Below are positions 43,826 through 53,639 of a stretch of DNA of 64,000 nucleotides, in pieces. The stretch's first letter is position 1. Each line of letters opens with the position of its first letter. Below the pieces are notes generated by a model that was not told the DNA's origin, ran no database searches, and saw only the letters and a program-made list of their open reading frames with translations. A program made the translations under genes and the position numbers. Where the stretch lies: the NCBI RefSeq assembly GCF_000153285.1, contig NZ_CH724168.1, positions 951,854 through 1,015,853 of the forward strand, given 5' to 3'. Source of the stretch: Synechococcus sp. WH 7805. GTDB lineage: Bacteria; Cyanobacteriota; Cyanobacteriia; PCC-6307; Cyanobiaceae.

Positions 43826-44734
43826 TCAGACCGCTGCAGCTGCCGCACTGGACTCCAGCAAGGGAAATCCGAGCGCCTCTCGCTCAGCCAGCCAGGCTTC
43901 TGCCACCTTGCGGGCCAGCGTGCGGATCCGGCCGATGGTGGCCGTGCGCTCGGTCACTGAGATCACGCCACGGGCCTCCAGAAGATTGAAGGTGTGCGAG
44001 CACTTGAGCACAAAATCCAAGGCCGGAGCGGGCAGGTTCTGGGCGATCAAATCCGTGGCCTCGGCTTCATAGATCGCGAACAGCTGCTTCAGGCGCTCTG
44101 AATTGGAAGCCTCAAAGTTGAAATGACACTGACCCTTCTCGAAAGGAAGCCAGATGTCGCCGTAACTGCGCGATTCATTCCAGCGCAGATCCCAGATGCT
44201 CTCCACATCCTGGAGATACATCGCCAGACGCTCCAGTCCATAAGTGATTTCAATCGAAACAGGCTTGCAATCCAGCCCACCGCACTGTTGGAAATAGGTG
44301 AACTGCGTCACCTCCATGCCATCCAGCCACACTTCCCAGCCCACACCCCAGGCACCGAGGGTGGGGGACTCCCAATTGTCCTCCACAAAGCGGATGTCGT
44401 GATCAGCCGCCTTGATGCCGAGAGCGTCGAGGGAGGCAAGGTAGATCTCCTGAATGCCGTCAGGGGATGGCTTGATCAGCACCTGGTATTGGAAATAGTG
44501 CTGGGCTCGATTGGGGTTATCGCCGTAGCGTCCATCGGTGGGCCGGCGACAGGGCTCTGGATAGGCCACAGCCCAGGGCTCGGGTCCAATGGCACGCAGC
44601 ACCGTATGGGGACTCATGGTTCCAGCCCCCTTCTCGGTGTCATAGGGCTGGAGCAACAGACATCCCTGCTCAGACCAGAAACGGTTAAGGGTGGAGATGA
44701 TGTCCTGGAAGAACATGCCCGGCTTGCCTGCCAT
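43826..44734 (-). CDS. glyQ: Glycyl-tRNA synthetase alpha subunit
   Basis: A 302-residue class II synthetase subunit. [36 protein letters not shown] is the conserved start; [28 protein letters not shown] and [33 protein letters not shown] follow, with [10 protein letters not shown] as motif 3. It acts with the GlyS beta subunit (not in the window) to charge tRNA-Gly. It precedes comEC by 53 bp in the same direction. Confidence 0.96.
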   Translation of the reverse strand: MAGKPGMFFQDIISTLNRFWSEQGCLLLQPYDTEKGAGTMSPHTVLRAIGPEPWAVAYPEPCRRPTDGRYGDNPNRAQHYFQYQVLIKPSPDGIQEIYLASLDALGIKAADHDIRFVEDNWESPTLGAWGVGWEVWLDGMEVTQFTYFQQCGGLDCKPVSIEITYGLERLAMYLQDVESIWDLRWNESRSYGDIWLPFEKGQCHFNFEASNSERLKQLFAIYEAEATDLIAQNLPAPALDFVLKCSHTFNLLEARGVISVTERTATIGRIRTLARKVAEAWLAEREALGFPLLESSAAAAAV

Positions 44735-45175
44735 CGAAGAATGAACCTAGAACTGCTGGTATGACTAGCCCTCGCAAGGGAAGTCGGGAAATGGTCAAGG
44801 AAGAGACTGCTGCAATAACTTTGTGATGACAAAGCCAATCAACAACCACCTGACCAACGGGCAGCGTAGTCCAGCACTATGTTCTTGCGAGGTGGCCGAT
44901 TCGCTTAAGCAATCAGAAAAGTGATTGGCACTGCCAAGAAGTGCCAGAAGCACAATGAATAAACAATTTTCAAAAAGTGCACTGTGCCCCATACGCAGGG
45001 CTTACTCACTTCGCCAAGGACCATATTCAGCGATGACATGCCTGACCAATCTCACTGGCACGAGCAGTTCAACTGTTATGACGCCCCTTACCTAGTGGTC
45101 CTTCATTATCACTTGGACAACCCAGAATGACCAAAAGAAGAATCATGCAATAATAACTCAGTTTACCCAACAGAC
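44735..45175. other. Intergenic region
   Basis: About 440 bp with no supported gene. It should contain the glyQ promoter and the promoter of the TPR-DUF1796 gene; the second half is AT-rich. A weak minus-strand frame (44795-44992) has no motif. Confidence 0.5.
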
Positions 45176-46450
45176 ATGGGAAGCTGGCGATCATTCGCAT
45201 CGAAATCGGAAGCACTTCTCAAATCGAATAATATTGCCAAAGCACAGAAAAAAGTTAGAGCAGGCTTAGAAAAGCATCCCAATCAAGCCAACCTCCTCTG
45301 CATTGCGATCCAAGCTTTCCGTGCATCAGACAAGCGCCAAGAGTCTCTAGAATTCGCGGAACTTTTGATCACGCATCATCCAACAAACTGGGAGGGATAT
45401 GGACGCTCAGCACAAGACCTCGTTGCACTCAAGCGCTTTGAAGAAGCACAGCAACACATTCAAGCAGGCCTAAAAAAACTTCCCAATCATCCCACTCTCC
45501 TCAACATTGCGAATGCTGTCTTCCTTGCATCAGGCAATCGCGAGAAGGCGCTGGAGTACGCCAAACTTCTAATCACTCATCATCCAGGCATCTGGGATGG
45601 CTATGAGCACACCGCCAAAGATCTAATTGCACTGAAGCAGTTCGAAGATCTTGAACGATTCGGCGAGTGGCTGAAAGCGAAACCAATCAAAGAAACTTTC
45701 TTAGAGTCTATCAACGATTGGATTTTCACCGCGAATCTGGGCCAGCGCGCACTTAAAGATCTTGACGAAAGCTGCCTACCCAGGAAATTACAAGAGTTTT
45801 CAGAAGGCAGAGAAATCTTTATCCCCATAGGCGATTGCTGTTTGGGCGCTCAATTTATTAGTGACTCAGGAGGCAGAAAGTTCGCACTTCCATTTGACTG
45901 GCTTTTTATCGAACCAAAGCAAATCAAAAGAATCATCAAGGATGACTTTCAAAACTTCATCAATCCAGAGAATCTGCAATCTCAATACCCACGAAGGCAG
46001 TGTGGCCACACGCTCTACGGAAATACAAACTTCTTTAATCATCATGACCCATCGCGAGAGCCGGACAGATCAGCATTTTTAAGAAGAATTGAACGATTCA
46101 AAAAACTAGTCTCGACCTTCAATTCAGACATTGTGTATTTCAATGTCCGACTAGAAGAGAGGCACAGGGATCTTGTCGATCTCCTAGACGTCCTTCCAAG
46201 CAGAAGCAAAATACTGTCATTTGTTTTCTTGGGCAATGGCAGCCACGAGAAGCCAACGATCAACGATCTCGGACAAGACCTTCTCCAGATAGTTTTTCAA
46301 TGCGACAATAAAAACACAAAGTTTGCAAAGAAAGATCTACACCCAAGTGGATATACCGATGGAAGTTTCATTCACTGCCCCTATTCCAGCGCTTACGCAG
46401 GGTCCATTTTGAATCATATTCTCTCCCACTCACAGCGCCATCACCGCTAA
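45176..46450 (+). CDS. TPR-repeat protein with DUF1796 putative cysteine peptidase domain
   Basis: A 424-residue protein. Residues 1-180 are about four TPR-like helical pairs (for example LKKLPNHPTLLNIANAVFLA and EKALEYAKLLITHHPGIWDGY), with one nearly repeated unit. From about residue 200 a DUF1796-like domain begins: IPIGDCCLGAQFISDSGGRKFALPFDWL, with the candidate nucleophile Cys, then NHHDPSRE and later HPSGYTDGS. DUF1796 is predicted to be a papain-like fold. In surface-glycan loci such proteins may modify or recognise glycans; the actual role is unknown. Composition is AT-richer than the core, hinting at transfer. Confidence 0.65.
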   Translation: MGSWRSFASKSEALLKSNNIAKAQKKVRAGLEKHPNQANLLCIAIQAFRASDKRQESLEFAELLITHHPTNWEGYGRSAQDLVALKRFEEAQQHIQAGLKKLPNHPTLLNIANAVFLASGNREKALEYAKLLITHHPGIWDGYEHTAKDLIALKQFEDLERFGEWLKAKPIKETFLESINDWIFTANLGQRALKDLDESCLPRKLQEFSEGREIFIPIGDCCLGAQFISDSGGRKFALPFDWLFIEPKQIKRIIKDDFQNFINPENLQSQYPRRQCGHTLYGNTNFFNHHDPSREPDRSAFLRRIERFKKLVSTFNSDIVYFNVRLEERHRDLVDLLDVLPSRSKILSFVFLGNGSHEKPTINDLGQDLLQIVFQCDNKNTKFAKKDLHPSGYTDGSFIHCPYSSAYAGSILNHILSHSQRHHR

Positions 46451-46702
46451 TCAAGCAACAGGCTGTTAAATCTTTATCAGCAGCCATATTTTGACCTCGA
46501 TCAAAATATCAACAACACCATCGATTCGCAGCTTGCCACCAAAGCCACTCTTGAAATTATCAAGAACTAACTGGAGAAAGAATCTGAATCAATGGTTATC
46601 AAATTCTCCACAATGGGATCAACTTGTTATCAAACCCATCACTTCGATCAGCGGAGAAGACGGATCAGTTCCTAGAACTGTCTTCTCTTAAAGCCCCCGA
46701 GC

Positions 46703-47050
46703 TCAACTCAACGAGAGGCACCGGTGGAGATGGGCAATGGCATGGTGACGATGGGGATGACCTTTGCCAGGCCCCATCATGCCCAGCCAGAAACTGCCAT
46801 CTCCCTGGAACACGAGCACCGGCTTGGACGCCCCCTTCCCATGGGTCTCAAGCAGAGACATACAGAGCTGTTCAGCGACCTCCGCTCCCCTTGGACGGGA
46901 ACGCAGTCGGCGTAACACAGGATCCACCTGCGAAAAGGACACAAACGTGGCTTTCTGAGAGTTGGTCACCAGGATCATCCCGTCCAGCCACTGGACTTCT
47001 TCCAAGAGGTCTTCGATCGACGGCAGAAGCGACGGCAGCGGAAAAGCCAA
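46703..47050 (-). CDS. Conserved hypothetical protein
   Basis: A 115-residue protein with no signal peptide. It contains WLDGMILVTNSQKATFVSFSQVDPVLRRLRSRP, PVLVFQGDGSFWLGMMG and a C-terminal histidine-rich stretch (GHPHRHHAIAHLHRC). The histidine cluster could bind a metal. The protein reads like a compact beta-alpha domain, and codon usage is core-like. No family is recognised. It lies between the TPR-DUF1796 gene and menG and is read in the menG direction. Confidence 0.55.
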   Translation of the reverse strand: MAFPLPSLLPSIEDLLEEVQWLDGMILVTNSQKATFVSFSQVDPVLRRLRSRPRGAEVAEQLCMSLLETHGKGASKPVLVFQGDGSFWLGMMGPGKGHPHRHHAIAHLHRCLSLS

Positions 47051-47138
47051 CGTGAATACCCCCGTTTCTTAATCATTTCTTTCATAAGCCATTGGTCTCA
47101 CTTGTCGCAACCGATACAGGATGAGGAGTTATAGCTCT

Positions 47139-47840
47139 TCAACAACGCAGGGTCAGAAGCCCCATCAGCCCTCCGGCCATGGCGCGATGACGGGCACGAG
47201 CGAACCCTGCGCCTTTCGCCAGCTCTTCTTGGGCTGTGCCATCGGGAAAGCGCAGCAAACTGGCTTCGAGGTACGTGTAGTGGTCTTTGAGGCCAAGCCC
47301 CTTAGCCACAGGCACCACCACACGGCGCAAGTACGCACGCTGGAAGCGCGCCGCCCCTGACGCAGCAGGCAAGCGATTGAAATCAAGTAGGCCTGCCCGT
47401 CCTCCAGGCCGCAGCACCCTTTTGACCTCCCTGAGGCCAGCCGCCGGATCGGCAAGGTTACGAAGCCCATAGGCCATCACCACCCCATCAACTGAAGCGG
47501 TGTCGCAGTCCAGGGCCAGGGCATCGCCCTGCTGGAAATCAAGAGGCAACCAGGGCTCGCGCGCTGCACGTCGACGCGCAACGTCAAGCGGCGCCTCAGC
47601 CGCATCCACCCCGACCACCTGTCCTCCAGGACGAACACGACGGGCCAACGCGAGGGCCAGATCTCCGGTGCCGCAGCACAGATCAAGCCAGACCTCTCCC
47701 CGTTGCGGAGCCAAGGTGAGGAGAAGCTGGCGTTTCCATTGGCGATGCAAGCCGAGACTGAGCAGGTCGTTCAGCCGGTCGTAGGTGGGGGCTGCGTCAT
47801 TGAACAGCCTCTCAACAGCTTCAGGATCTCCTGGTCTCAA
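47139..47840 (-). CDS. menG: Demethylphylloquinone/menaquinone methyltransferase (UbiE/MenG family)
   Basis: A 233-residue SAM methyltransferase. FNDAAPTYDRLNDLLSLGLHRQWKRQ is the UbiE signature start; VWLDLCCGTGDLALALARR is the SAM loop, and GVVMAYGLRNLADPAAGLREVKRVLRPGG the later motif. In cyanobacteria this enzyme adds the final methyl of phylloquinone, the photosystem I cofactor. Its start overlaps a small membrane gene by 4 bases, suggesting coupling. Confidence 0.9.
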   Translation of the reverse strand: MRPGDPEAVERLFNDAAPTYDRLNDLLSLGLHRQWKRQLLLTLAPQRGEVWLDLCCGTGDLALALARRVRPGGQVVGVDAAEAPLDVARRRAAREPWLPLDFQQGDALALDCDTASVDGVVMAYGLRNLADPAAGLREVKRVLRPGGRAGLLDFNRLPAASGAARFQRAYLRRVVVPVAKGLGLKDHYTYLEASLLRFPDGTAQEELAKGAGFARARHRAMAGGLMGLLTLRC

Positions 47841-48043
47841 AGCAAAAAGTCATTCAGGGTCATCACCATCACCGTGGCCAATCCAACAGCTGCTGAACAC
47901 ACCAAACACCCTGCGAGCATCAACGAAAACTCCTGCTGATCAACAGCCGATTGCATGAGCTGTAGCCCCCATGCAACGAGAGCAATCACGACGCTCGTCA
48001 GGGCAAGGCCAATCCAGGGAGCTGGCGACCATGCAACATCCAT
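47837..48043 (-). CDS. Small membrane protein upstream of menG
   Basis: 68 residues from the ATG at 48043 (MDVAWSPAPWIGLAL); an earlier start at 48106 would add 21 hydrophobic residues. Two membrane spans (WIGLALTSVVIALVAWGLQLM and LMLAGCLVCSAAVGLATVMVM) flank a short polar loop, and the tail is MTLNDFLL. Its stop overlaps the menG start. Proteins of this shape sit beside menG in related genomes as uncharacterised DUF genes. No function can be inferred beyond membrane location. Confidence 0.6.
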   Translation of the reverse strand: MDVAWSPAPWIGLALTSVVIALVAWGLQLMQSAVDQQEFSLMLAGCLVCSAAVGLATVMVMTLNDFLL

Positions 48044-48139
48044 GGGCAGCAACAGTGCGCTCAGGGACAAAGGTTTGGATCCTGAGACCAGCACTAAGCC
48101 TGCCAATTCGCACTATGTTTCAAAATTTTAATAATCCAG

Positions 48140-48919
48140 CTAGCCCTCAAGGGGTCGAATCGCCAAACCACGACGCAGCAAGTCTTGCTTGATCTCTTGA
48201 ACAGACAGCAGTCCGTCGTGAAGCAGGGACGCCAGCAATGCCGCAGATGCGTGTCCACCGTTCGGGCCCTGGTCGAGGGCCGCAGCAATGTGATCGAGCG
48301 TCCCGGCTCCGCCAGAGGCGATCACTGGAACCGGAACCGCTTGCGCGACAGCACGGGTGAGGTCGAGGTCGTACCCCGCCTGGGTGCCATCACCATCCAT
48401 GGATGTGAGCAGGATTTCTCCGGCTCCGAACCTCGCCACTTCACACGCCCAATCAACAGCGTCAAGACCGGTGTTCTCGCGACCACCCTTCACGAACACA
48501 TCCCATCCGCCACCATCACGGCGACGGGCATCGATCGCCACAACGATGCACTGGCAACCGAATCGCTCTGCCCCCTCTGTCACCAGCTCCGGACGCCGGA
48601 CAGCTGAAGAATTGAGGCTGACCTTGTCGGCTCCGGCACGCAACAGCTCTGTGATCCCCTCCACAGAGCTGATCCCTCCACCCACGGTGAATGGAATCGT
48701 GACCTGCTCGGACGTGCGCCTTACCAGGTCAACGAGGGTGGCACGCCCCTCATGACTGGCCGCAATATCCAGAAACACCAGCTCGTCGGCTCCAGCCTGG
48801 CTGTACCGACATGCAAGCTCAACGGGATCCCCAGCATCGCGCAGTCCTACAAAATTGATGCCCTTCACCACCCGGCCAGCGGCGACATCGAGGCAGGGAA
48901 TCAGGCGGAGAGCGACCAT
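48140..48919 (-). CDS. hisF: Imidazole glycerol phosphate synthase cyclase subunit
   Basis: 259 residues from the ATG at 48919 ([12 protein letters not shown]), a start that fits the family; a longer frame to 48961 is unlikely. [15 protein letters not shown] includes the catalytic Asp11, and [23 protein letters not shown] the second catalytic Asp. [13 protein letters not shown] is the phosphate loop. With HisH it makes IGP and AICAR in histidine synthesis. It diverges from petP, 54 bp away. Confidence 0.95.
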   Translation of the reverse strand: MVALRLIPCLDVAAGRVVKGINFVGLRDAGDPVELACRYSQAGADELVFLDIAASHEGRATLVDLVRRTSEQVTIPFTVGGGISSVEGITELLRAGADKVSLNSSAVRRPELVTEGAERFGCQCIVVAIDARRRDGGGWDVFVKGGRENTGLDAVDWACEVARFGAGEILLTSMDGDGTQAGYDLDLTRAVAQAVPVPVIASGGAGTLDHIAAALDQGPNGGHASAALLASLLHDGLLSVQEIKQDLLRRGLAIRPLEG

Positions 48920-48973
48920 TGCGTTTGAGTTGCGGCTGTTAAGGTTGCGGCCACTTTCCAAGCCTCGCAGGCC

Positions 48974-49192
48974 ATGTCACAGCAGGCAGTCACCATCGAC
49001 ATCGGCTCCAAGGTGCGTGTCACCCGCGTTCGTGATCGAATCCCCAAGGCTCTTGTTGAGCTGCTGAAGTCCGACTCCAATGGCACCGTGACTGATTTCC
49101 GGACCGTGGATGGCAAAGGCATCGGCGTTGTTGTTGAGCTCAGTGATGGGTCCACCAACTGGTTCTTCGACGATGAAATTGCTCCCGCCTGA
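48974..49192 (+). CDS. petP: PetP-like protein (DUF2862), cytochrome b6f-associated
   Basis: A 72-residue protein with an SH3-like fold pattern: [55 protein letters not shown]. This matches the cyanobacterial DUF2862 family, whose member PetP (Ssr2998 in Synechocystis) associates with the cytochrome b6f complex on the stromal side and affects electron transport. It is followed 11 bp later by chlG, so photosynthetic genes cluster here. Confidence 0.8.
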   Translation: MSQQAVTIDIGSKVRVTRVRDRIPKALVELLKSDSNGTVTDFRTVDGKGIGVVVELSDGSTNWFFDDEIAPA

Positions 49193-49203
49193 GGACCCAA
49201 CGC

Positions 49204-50157
49204 GTGAGTGACGCCCGTCAGCTGCTCGGCATGAAAGGTGCCAGCGGCACCACCAACATTTGGAAGCTGCGCCTGCAGCTGATGAAACCCGTGACCTGGA
49301 TCCCACTGATCTGGGGTGTTGTCTGTGGTGCAGCGGCCAGCGGTCATTACGAATGGCGCCTGGATCACTTCGCAGCGGCCCTTGCCTGCATGGTGATGAG
49401 TGGACCGCTACTGGCTGGCTACACCCAAACCATCAACGACTACTACGACCGCGAGATCGACGCGATCAACGAGCCTTACAGGCCAATTCCCTCAGGAGCC
49501 ATCCCCCTGAGCCAGGTAAAACTGCAGATCTGGGTTCTACTGGTCTCAGGCCTCGCCGTGGCCTACTCCCTTGATGTCTGGGCAGGACATTCCACCCCAG
49601 TGCTGTTGCTGCTTGCACTGGGTGGTTCCTTCGTGAGCTTCATCTATTCCGCTCCCCCTTTGAAGCTCAAGCAGAACGGCTGGCTTGGCAACTATGCCCT
49701 TGGAGCGAGCTACATCGCACTTCCCTGGTGGGCTGGTCAAGCGCTGTTCGGTCAGCTCACCTGGGCGACAGCACTTCTCACACTGGCTTACAGCCTTGCC
49801 GGACTCGGCATCGCTGTTGTCAACGATTTCAAAAGCGTGGAGGGCGATCGTGCACTCGGGCTCCAGTCACTTCCAGTTGCATTCGGAATTCGGCCAGCAA
49901 GCTGGATCAGCGCTGGGATGATCGACATCTTTCAGCTGTTGATGGTTGCCGTACTGATCGCCATCGGGCAGCATTTTGCTGCTGTGCTTCTTGTACTGCT
50001 GATCGTGCCTCAGATCACTTTCCAGGACATCTGGCTGCTGCGAGATCCCGTGGCCTACGACGTGAAATACCAAGCCAGCGCACAGCCATTCCTGGTTCTC
50101 GGCATGCTGGTGACGGCCCTGGCGATTGGCCATAGCCCCCTGACCCCGGGGATGTGA
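49204..50157 (+). CDS. chlG: Chlorophyll synthase
   Basis: A 317-residue UbiA-family prenyltransferase that esterifies chlorophyllide with phytyl (or geranylgeranyl) diphosphate in the thylakoid membrane. The active site GYTQTINDYYDREIDAINEPYRPIPSGAI carries the first DxxxD-type aspartates; GIAVVNDFKSVEGDRALGLQSLPV carries the second. About eight spans are seen. The start is GTG at 49204, 11 bp after petP. The stop overlaps the next gene by four bases. Confidence 0.94.
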   Translation: MSDARQLLGMKGASGTTNIWKLRLQLMKPVTWIPLIWGVVCGAAASGHYEWRLDHFAAALACMVMSGPLLAGYTQTINDYYDREIDAINEPYRPIPSGAIPLSQVKLQIWVLLVSGLAVAYSLDVWAGHSTPVLLLLALGGSFVSFIYSAPPLKLKQNGWLGNYALGASYIALPWWAGQALFGQLTWATALLTLAYSLAGLGIAVVNDFKSVEGDRALGLQSLPVAFGIRPASWISAGMIDIFQLLMVAVLIAIGQHFAAVLLVLLIVPQITFQDIWLLRDPVAYDVKYQASAQPFLVLGMLVTALAIGHSPLTPGM

Positions 50158-52196
50158 TTCGCACTCGTCTTCACTGGTTTCTGATCGGTGGATGCGCCGC
50201 TGTGGTGGGAGGTGGTGTGGCCCTTGCCCAGGCCGCTATCACTCGTGCCTTTGACGCCACCCTTCCTGATGCCCGGGGCATCAGTCGCTTCAACCGTCCA
50301 GGCACGATCACACTGCTCTCCAGCAGCGGAGCTGTGATCCAGAAGCTTGGCCCTGCCACCCGGGAGAAGATCGAACCTGGACAGATGCCCCTGCTTGTGA
50401 AGCAGGCCTTCATCGCCGCTGAAGACCGTCGCTTCTACAACCATGACGGAGTCGATCTCTGGGGCATCGGCCGGGCCTTGGTGCGCAACGTTCGCCAAGG
50501 TGCTGTTCGAGAAGGAGCCAGCACGATCACCCAGCAGCTGGCCCGCACAGTGTTTCTGAGCCAGGACCGCACGCTCACCCGAAAGCTCAAAGAAGCGGCC
50601 CTGGCCTACAAACTCGAACGTCAGCTCAGCAAGGAGCAGATCCTCGAGCAGTACCTCAACTACGTGTATCTCGGCTCCAGCGCCTACGGACTTGCGGATG
50701 CCGCCTGGGTCTATTTCTCCAAGACACCCAATCAGCTCAACCTTCCTGAGGCCGCATTGATCGCCGGTCTGCCTCCGGCACCCTCGGTGTATTCGCCCCT
50801 GGTGAACCCAAAACTGGCATTGGAACGGCGCAGTCTGGTGCTCAGCCGCATGCTTCAGGCTGGGTTCATCACAGAGAGCGAAGCCGAGCAAGCCCGCAAC
50901 AGCCCCCTGGCGCTCACACCCGCCATTCCCAAATATTTCAACAGCGCTGCGCCCTTCTTCACCAGCTGGGTTGCCCAACAGCTACCCCGTCTTTTGACCC
51001 CTGAACAGCTGGAAGTTGGCGGCCTGAAAATCCGCACCAGCCTCAATCTGAAATGGCAAAAAAAAGCACAGGCCGTGGTGCGTGAATTCGCCCCGTTCGA
51101 CACCGAAGGCTCGATCGTCTCGATGGAACCCGGCACAGGCCTGGTGCGCGTGATGGTGGGAGGGAAGGACTTCAGCAGCAGTCAATTCAACCGCGCCACC
51201 CAGGCCCTGAGGTCACCAGGTTCCACCTTCAAGCTCTTCCCCTACGCCGCAGCGATCAATGCCGGTGTGAAACCGGAAAGTAAATTTGTGGACGCTCCCC
51301 GCTGCTGGGCGGGCTACTGCCCCAAGAATTTCGGCAATAAATACTTCGGCACGATTTCTCTGGCTGACGCCCTGAAGAACTCACTGAACACCGTGGCGGT
51401 CCAGCTGCAGGACAAGGTTGGGTTTGACGCAATCATCAGTACTGCCAACAAGTTGGGCATTGGCAACCAGCGCCCGTTGGGTAAGTACTACCCCATGGCG
51501 ATCGGGGCCTACGAGCAAACCATTCTTGACATGACAGCCGCCTATGCCGCTGTTGCCAATCGCGGTATTTATGTCAAACCCTCAGCTTTCGAAGAGATCC
51601 GTGGCCCCGATGGCAATGTGCTCTGGAGCCGACGTGTAGACGGAGACAAAGGACGGAGGGCCCTCGACAGCGATGTAGCCGACGCCATGAACTGGATGTT
51701 CCAGCGGGTGGTGAGTGGCGGAACCGGCGCAGCAGCCCGCCTGGATGATCGTCCCGTAGCCGGTAAAACCGGAACTTCGGAAGGAGCACGTGATCTGTGG
51801 TTCATCGGATCAATCCCACAACTCACCACAGCGGTGTGGTTCGGCTACGACAACAACAAGGAAACCAACAGCAACAGCGGAGAGGCAGCCTGGGCCTGGA
51901 AGCAGTTCATGGAGGATGTGAAGGACACCTACCAGGTGCAGAACTTTCCTCCTAAGCCCGTGCTCACCCGCACATTCCAGCCCCCTGGCAAAGCCAAAGG
52001 TTTAAACAAAAAGAAAGAAGCTCCTTTCCGGGGAGACGAAGACTCTCCTGACTCCGACCTCTGGGCCCCCGGCGAAGAACCGTTTCTTGGTGGGACTGAA
52101 CCACCCGCTACACCTGCTCCTGCGCCTCCCCGTTATGTAGCGCCACCGGGGGGACCTCCGGTGGATGAAAATTTCAGGCCGCTGCCGGTGCAGTGA
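50154..52196 (+). CDS. Class A penicillin-binding protein (PBP1A-like)
   Basis: A 680-residue bifunctional cell wall synthase. A cytoplasmic tail and span (IGGCAAVVGGGVALA) are followed by a GT51 glycosyltransferase with catalytic Glu90 in AAEDRRFYNHDGVD and EGASTITQQLARTVFL. The transpeptidase has SPGSTFK (Ser357, Lys360), SLN (410-412) and KTGTSE (538-540). The C-terminus is proline-rich and probably disordered. The GTG start overlaps the chlG stop, unusual company for a peptidoglycan gene. The 3' end overlaps rsmB by 23 bp on the other strand. Confidence 0.93.
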   Translation: MIRTRLHWFLIGGCAAVVGGGVALAQAAITRAFDATLPDARGISRFNRPGTITLLSSSGAVIQKLGPATREKIEPGQMPLLVKQAFIAAEDRRFYNHDGVDLWGIGRALVRNVRQGAVREGASTITQQLARTVFLSQDRTLTRKLKEAALAYKLERQLSKEQILEQYLNYVYLGSSAYGLADAAWVYFSKTPNQLNLPEAALIAGLPPAPSVYSPLVNPKLALERRSLVLSRMLQAGFITESEAEQARNSPLALTPAIPKYFNSAAPFFTSWVAQQLPRLLTPEQLEVGGLKIRTSLNLKWQKKAQAVVREFAPFDTEGSIVSMEPGTGLVRVMVGGKDFSSSQFNRATQALRSPGSTFKLFPYAAAINAGVKPESKFVDAPRCWAGYCPKNFGNKYFGTISLADALKNSLNTVAVQLQDKVGFDAIISTANKLGIGNQRPLGKYYPMAIGAYEQTILDMTAAYAAVANRGIYVKPSAFEEIRGPDGNVLWSRRVDGDKGRRALDSDVADAMNWMFQRVVSGGTGAAARLDDRPVAGKTGTSEGARDLWFIGSIPQLTTAVWFGYDNNKETNSNSGEAAWAWKQFMEDVKDTYQVQNFPPKPVLTRTFQPPGKAKGLNKKKEAPFRGDEDSPDSDLWAPGEEPFLGGTEPPATPAPAPPRYVAPPGGPPVDENFRPLPVQ

Positions 52197-53517
52197 TCAC
52201 AGCTGCATAAAACCCATCTCCCCCCTGGGGGTCAGGCCAGCGCTGCTGTTCAGACACCAGCACAAGTTGGGGATGACGCTGCAACCAGCCATGAATTTGA
52301 TCGGTGTTCTCGGCAGGGTGCACTGTGCAGGTGGCATACACGATGCGGCCGCCAGGCTTGAGCAACGGCAAGAGTGCATCAAGAAGACCAGCCTGAAGCT
52401 GCACCAAATCGGCAATCGAAGATTCACTGATGCGCCAGCGCGCATCAGGATGACGGGCCAAGGTACCCAGGCCTGAACAAGGGGCATCCAACAGGATCCG
52501 ATCGAAGGAGGCCATCCACTGCGGGCGTTGCTGAAGCAATTGCGATGCATCCGCCGCCAAGGCATGAATGCAATGACTGCCGAGCCGAGAGGCATTGGCT
52601 GCCACGCGTTGCAGGCGCCCGGGTGAACGATCCACAGCCCACACCTCACCTTGATCACCCATCAGTTCGGCCAGATGGGTGGCTTTACCGCCGGGCGCTG
52701 CACAGGCATCCAACACTCGCTGTCCTGCCTCAACCGCCAGCAACGGAGCCACCCACTGCGCCGCGCGATCCTGCACACACCAGTAACCTTCGTCAAAACC
52801 CGGCCACTGCCGAAGATCCCCAGCCGGATCCAACACCTGCAACCCATCCGGGCAGCCGGGGATCGGAGCCGTGGGCATGCAGTGTTCGGCAAAGCGTGAA
52901 GCCATCTCTGCTGGCGATGCGCGCAGACGATTGATGCGCAAATCCAAAGGCGGCACCTGATTGCAGGCCTGCGCCACCTGAGCGGCCTGCACTGGACCGC
53001 ACCAGCGCAGGAGATCGCGGGTGAACCAGAGCGGCAGCGACTGGTCCTGCGCCAGCTCCATCTCCGGTTCAGAAGGTCGCACCAAACCGTCGCCAGCATC
53101 ACGGGCCCGCAGGGCTGCGCGTAGCAAACCATTCACCACAGGTGCCAAGCGTGCCAACGGGCCGCCTTTGGCCAGTTCCACAGAGGTATTCACTGCCGCG
53201 GCTGGAGGGATCCGTTCCATACGCAGAACCTGGTACAACCCGAGATGAAGCAGCCAGCGCAGACGTGGAGGCTGTTTGCGGGCAGGCACTTTTCCGAGCT
53301 TGTCGAGCCAGGCGTCTAGCCACTGCCGCCAACGGATGGTGCCATAGGCCAATTCGGTGGCCAGGCCACGGTCAGCGGCTTGCAAGGGGTGCTGCCGCAG
53401 CGCCCGCTCAAGGGCCACATCGGCGTAAGCCCCCGCCGCCACCGCTTCAAGCACCTCCAACGCCACCCGGCGAGACGCCAGCCCAGGCTTGTCGGATCGA
53501 GACGGCGACTCACTCAC
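52174..53517 (-). CDS. rsmB: 16S rRNA (cytosine(967)-C(5))-methyltransferase
   Basis: A Sun/RsmB protein of about 447 residues: an N-terminal NusB-like helical domain (VALEVLEAVAAGAYADVALERAL) and a C-terminal methyltransferase with VLDACAAPGGKATHLAELM, DRILLDAPCSGLGTLARHPDARW and ATCTVHPAEN, which give the two catalytic cysteines of m5C enzymes. The start is uncertain; a GTG at 53517 (VSESPSR) is used, though the frame opens at 53535. Its 3' end overlaps the PBP gene by 23 bp. Confidence 0.92.
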   Translation of the reverse strand: MSESPSRSDKPGLASRRVALEVLEAVAAGAYADVALERALRQHPLQAADRGLATELAYGTIRWRQWLDAWLDKLGKVPARKQPPRLRWLLHLGLYQVLRMERIPPAAAVNTSVELAKGGPLARLAPVVNGLLRAALRARDAGDGLVRPSEPEMELAQDQSLPLWFTRDLLRWCGPVQAAQVAQACNQVPPLDLRINRLRASPAEMASRFAEHCMPTAPIPGCPDGLQVLDPAGDLRQWPGFDEGYWCVQDRAAQWVAPLLAVEAGQRVLDACAAPGGKATHLAELMGDQGEVWAVDRSPGRLQRVAANASRLGSHCIHALAADASQLLQQRPQWMASFDRILLDAPCSGLGTLARHPDARWRISESSIADLVQLQAGLLDALLPLLKPGGRIVYATCTVHPAENTDQIHGWLQRHPQLVLVSEQQRWPDPQGGDGFYAAVITAPAAA

Positions 53518-53598
53518 GCGTGACAGGCAACACACCCTCCAGAGCTAGCGCCGCGAGCTCAACACAACCAAATGCAACGCGCCTCTTGCACGGATTTC

Positions 53599-53617
53599 GA
53601 GAATGATTATCGTTCTC
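53599..53617. promoter_or_regulatory. Fur/Zur-type box upstream of beta-barrel gene
   Basis: GAGAATGATTATCGTTCTC, a 19-bp dyad with 2 mismatched positions that fits the 7-1-7 pattern of the Fur family (GATAATGATNATCATTATC-like). It ends 22 bp before the ATG at 53640, where repression would be effective. Sequence alone cannot tell Fur from Zur. Confidence 0.72.
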
Positions 53618-53639
53618 ACAACAACAAATTTTGTCCTCC

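Noticed and set aside
45176-46450. Sulfotransferase or glycosyltransferase domain in the TPR protein
   Set aside because: The C-terminal region lacks PAPS or nucleotide-sugar motifs; GDCCLGAQF and FALPFDWL fit DUF1796.
46491-46691. 66-residue plus-strand frame after the TPR-DUF1796 gene
   Set aside because: No motif, poor composition and no start signal; it looks like non-coding DNA.
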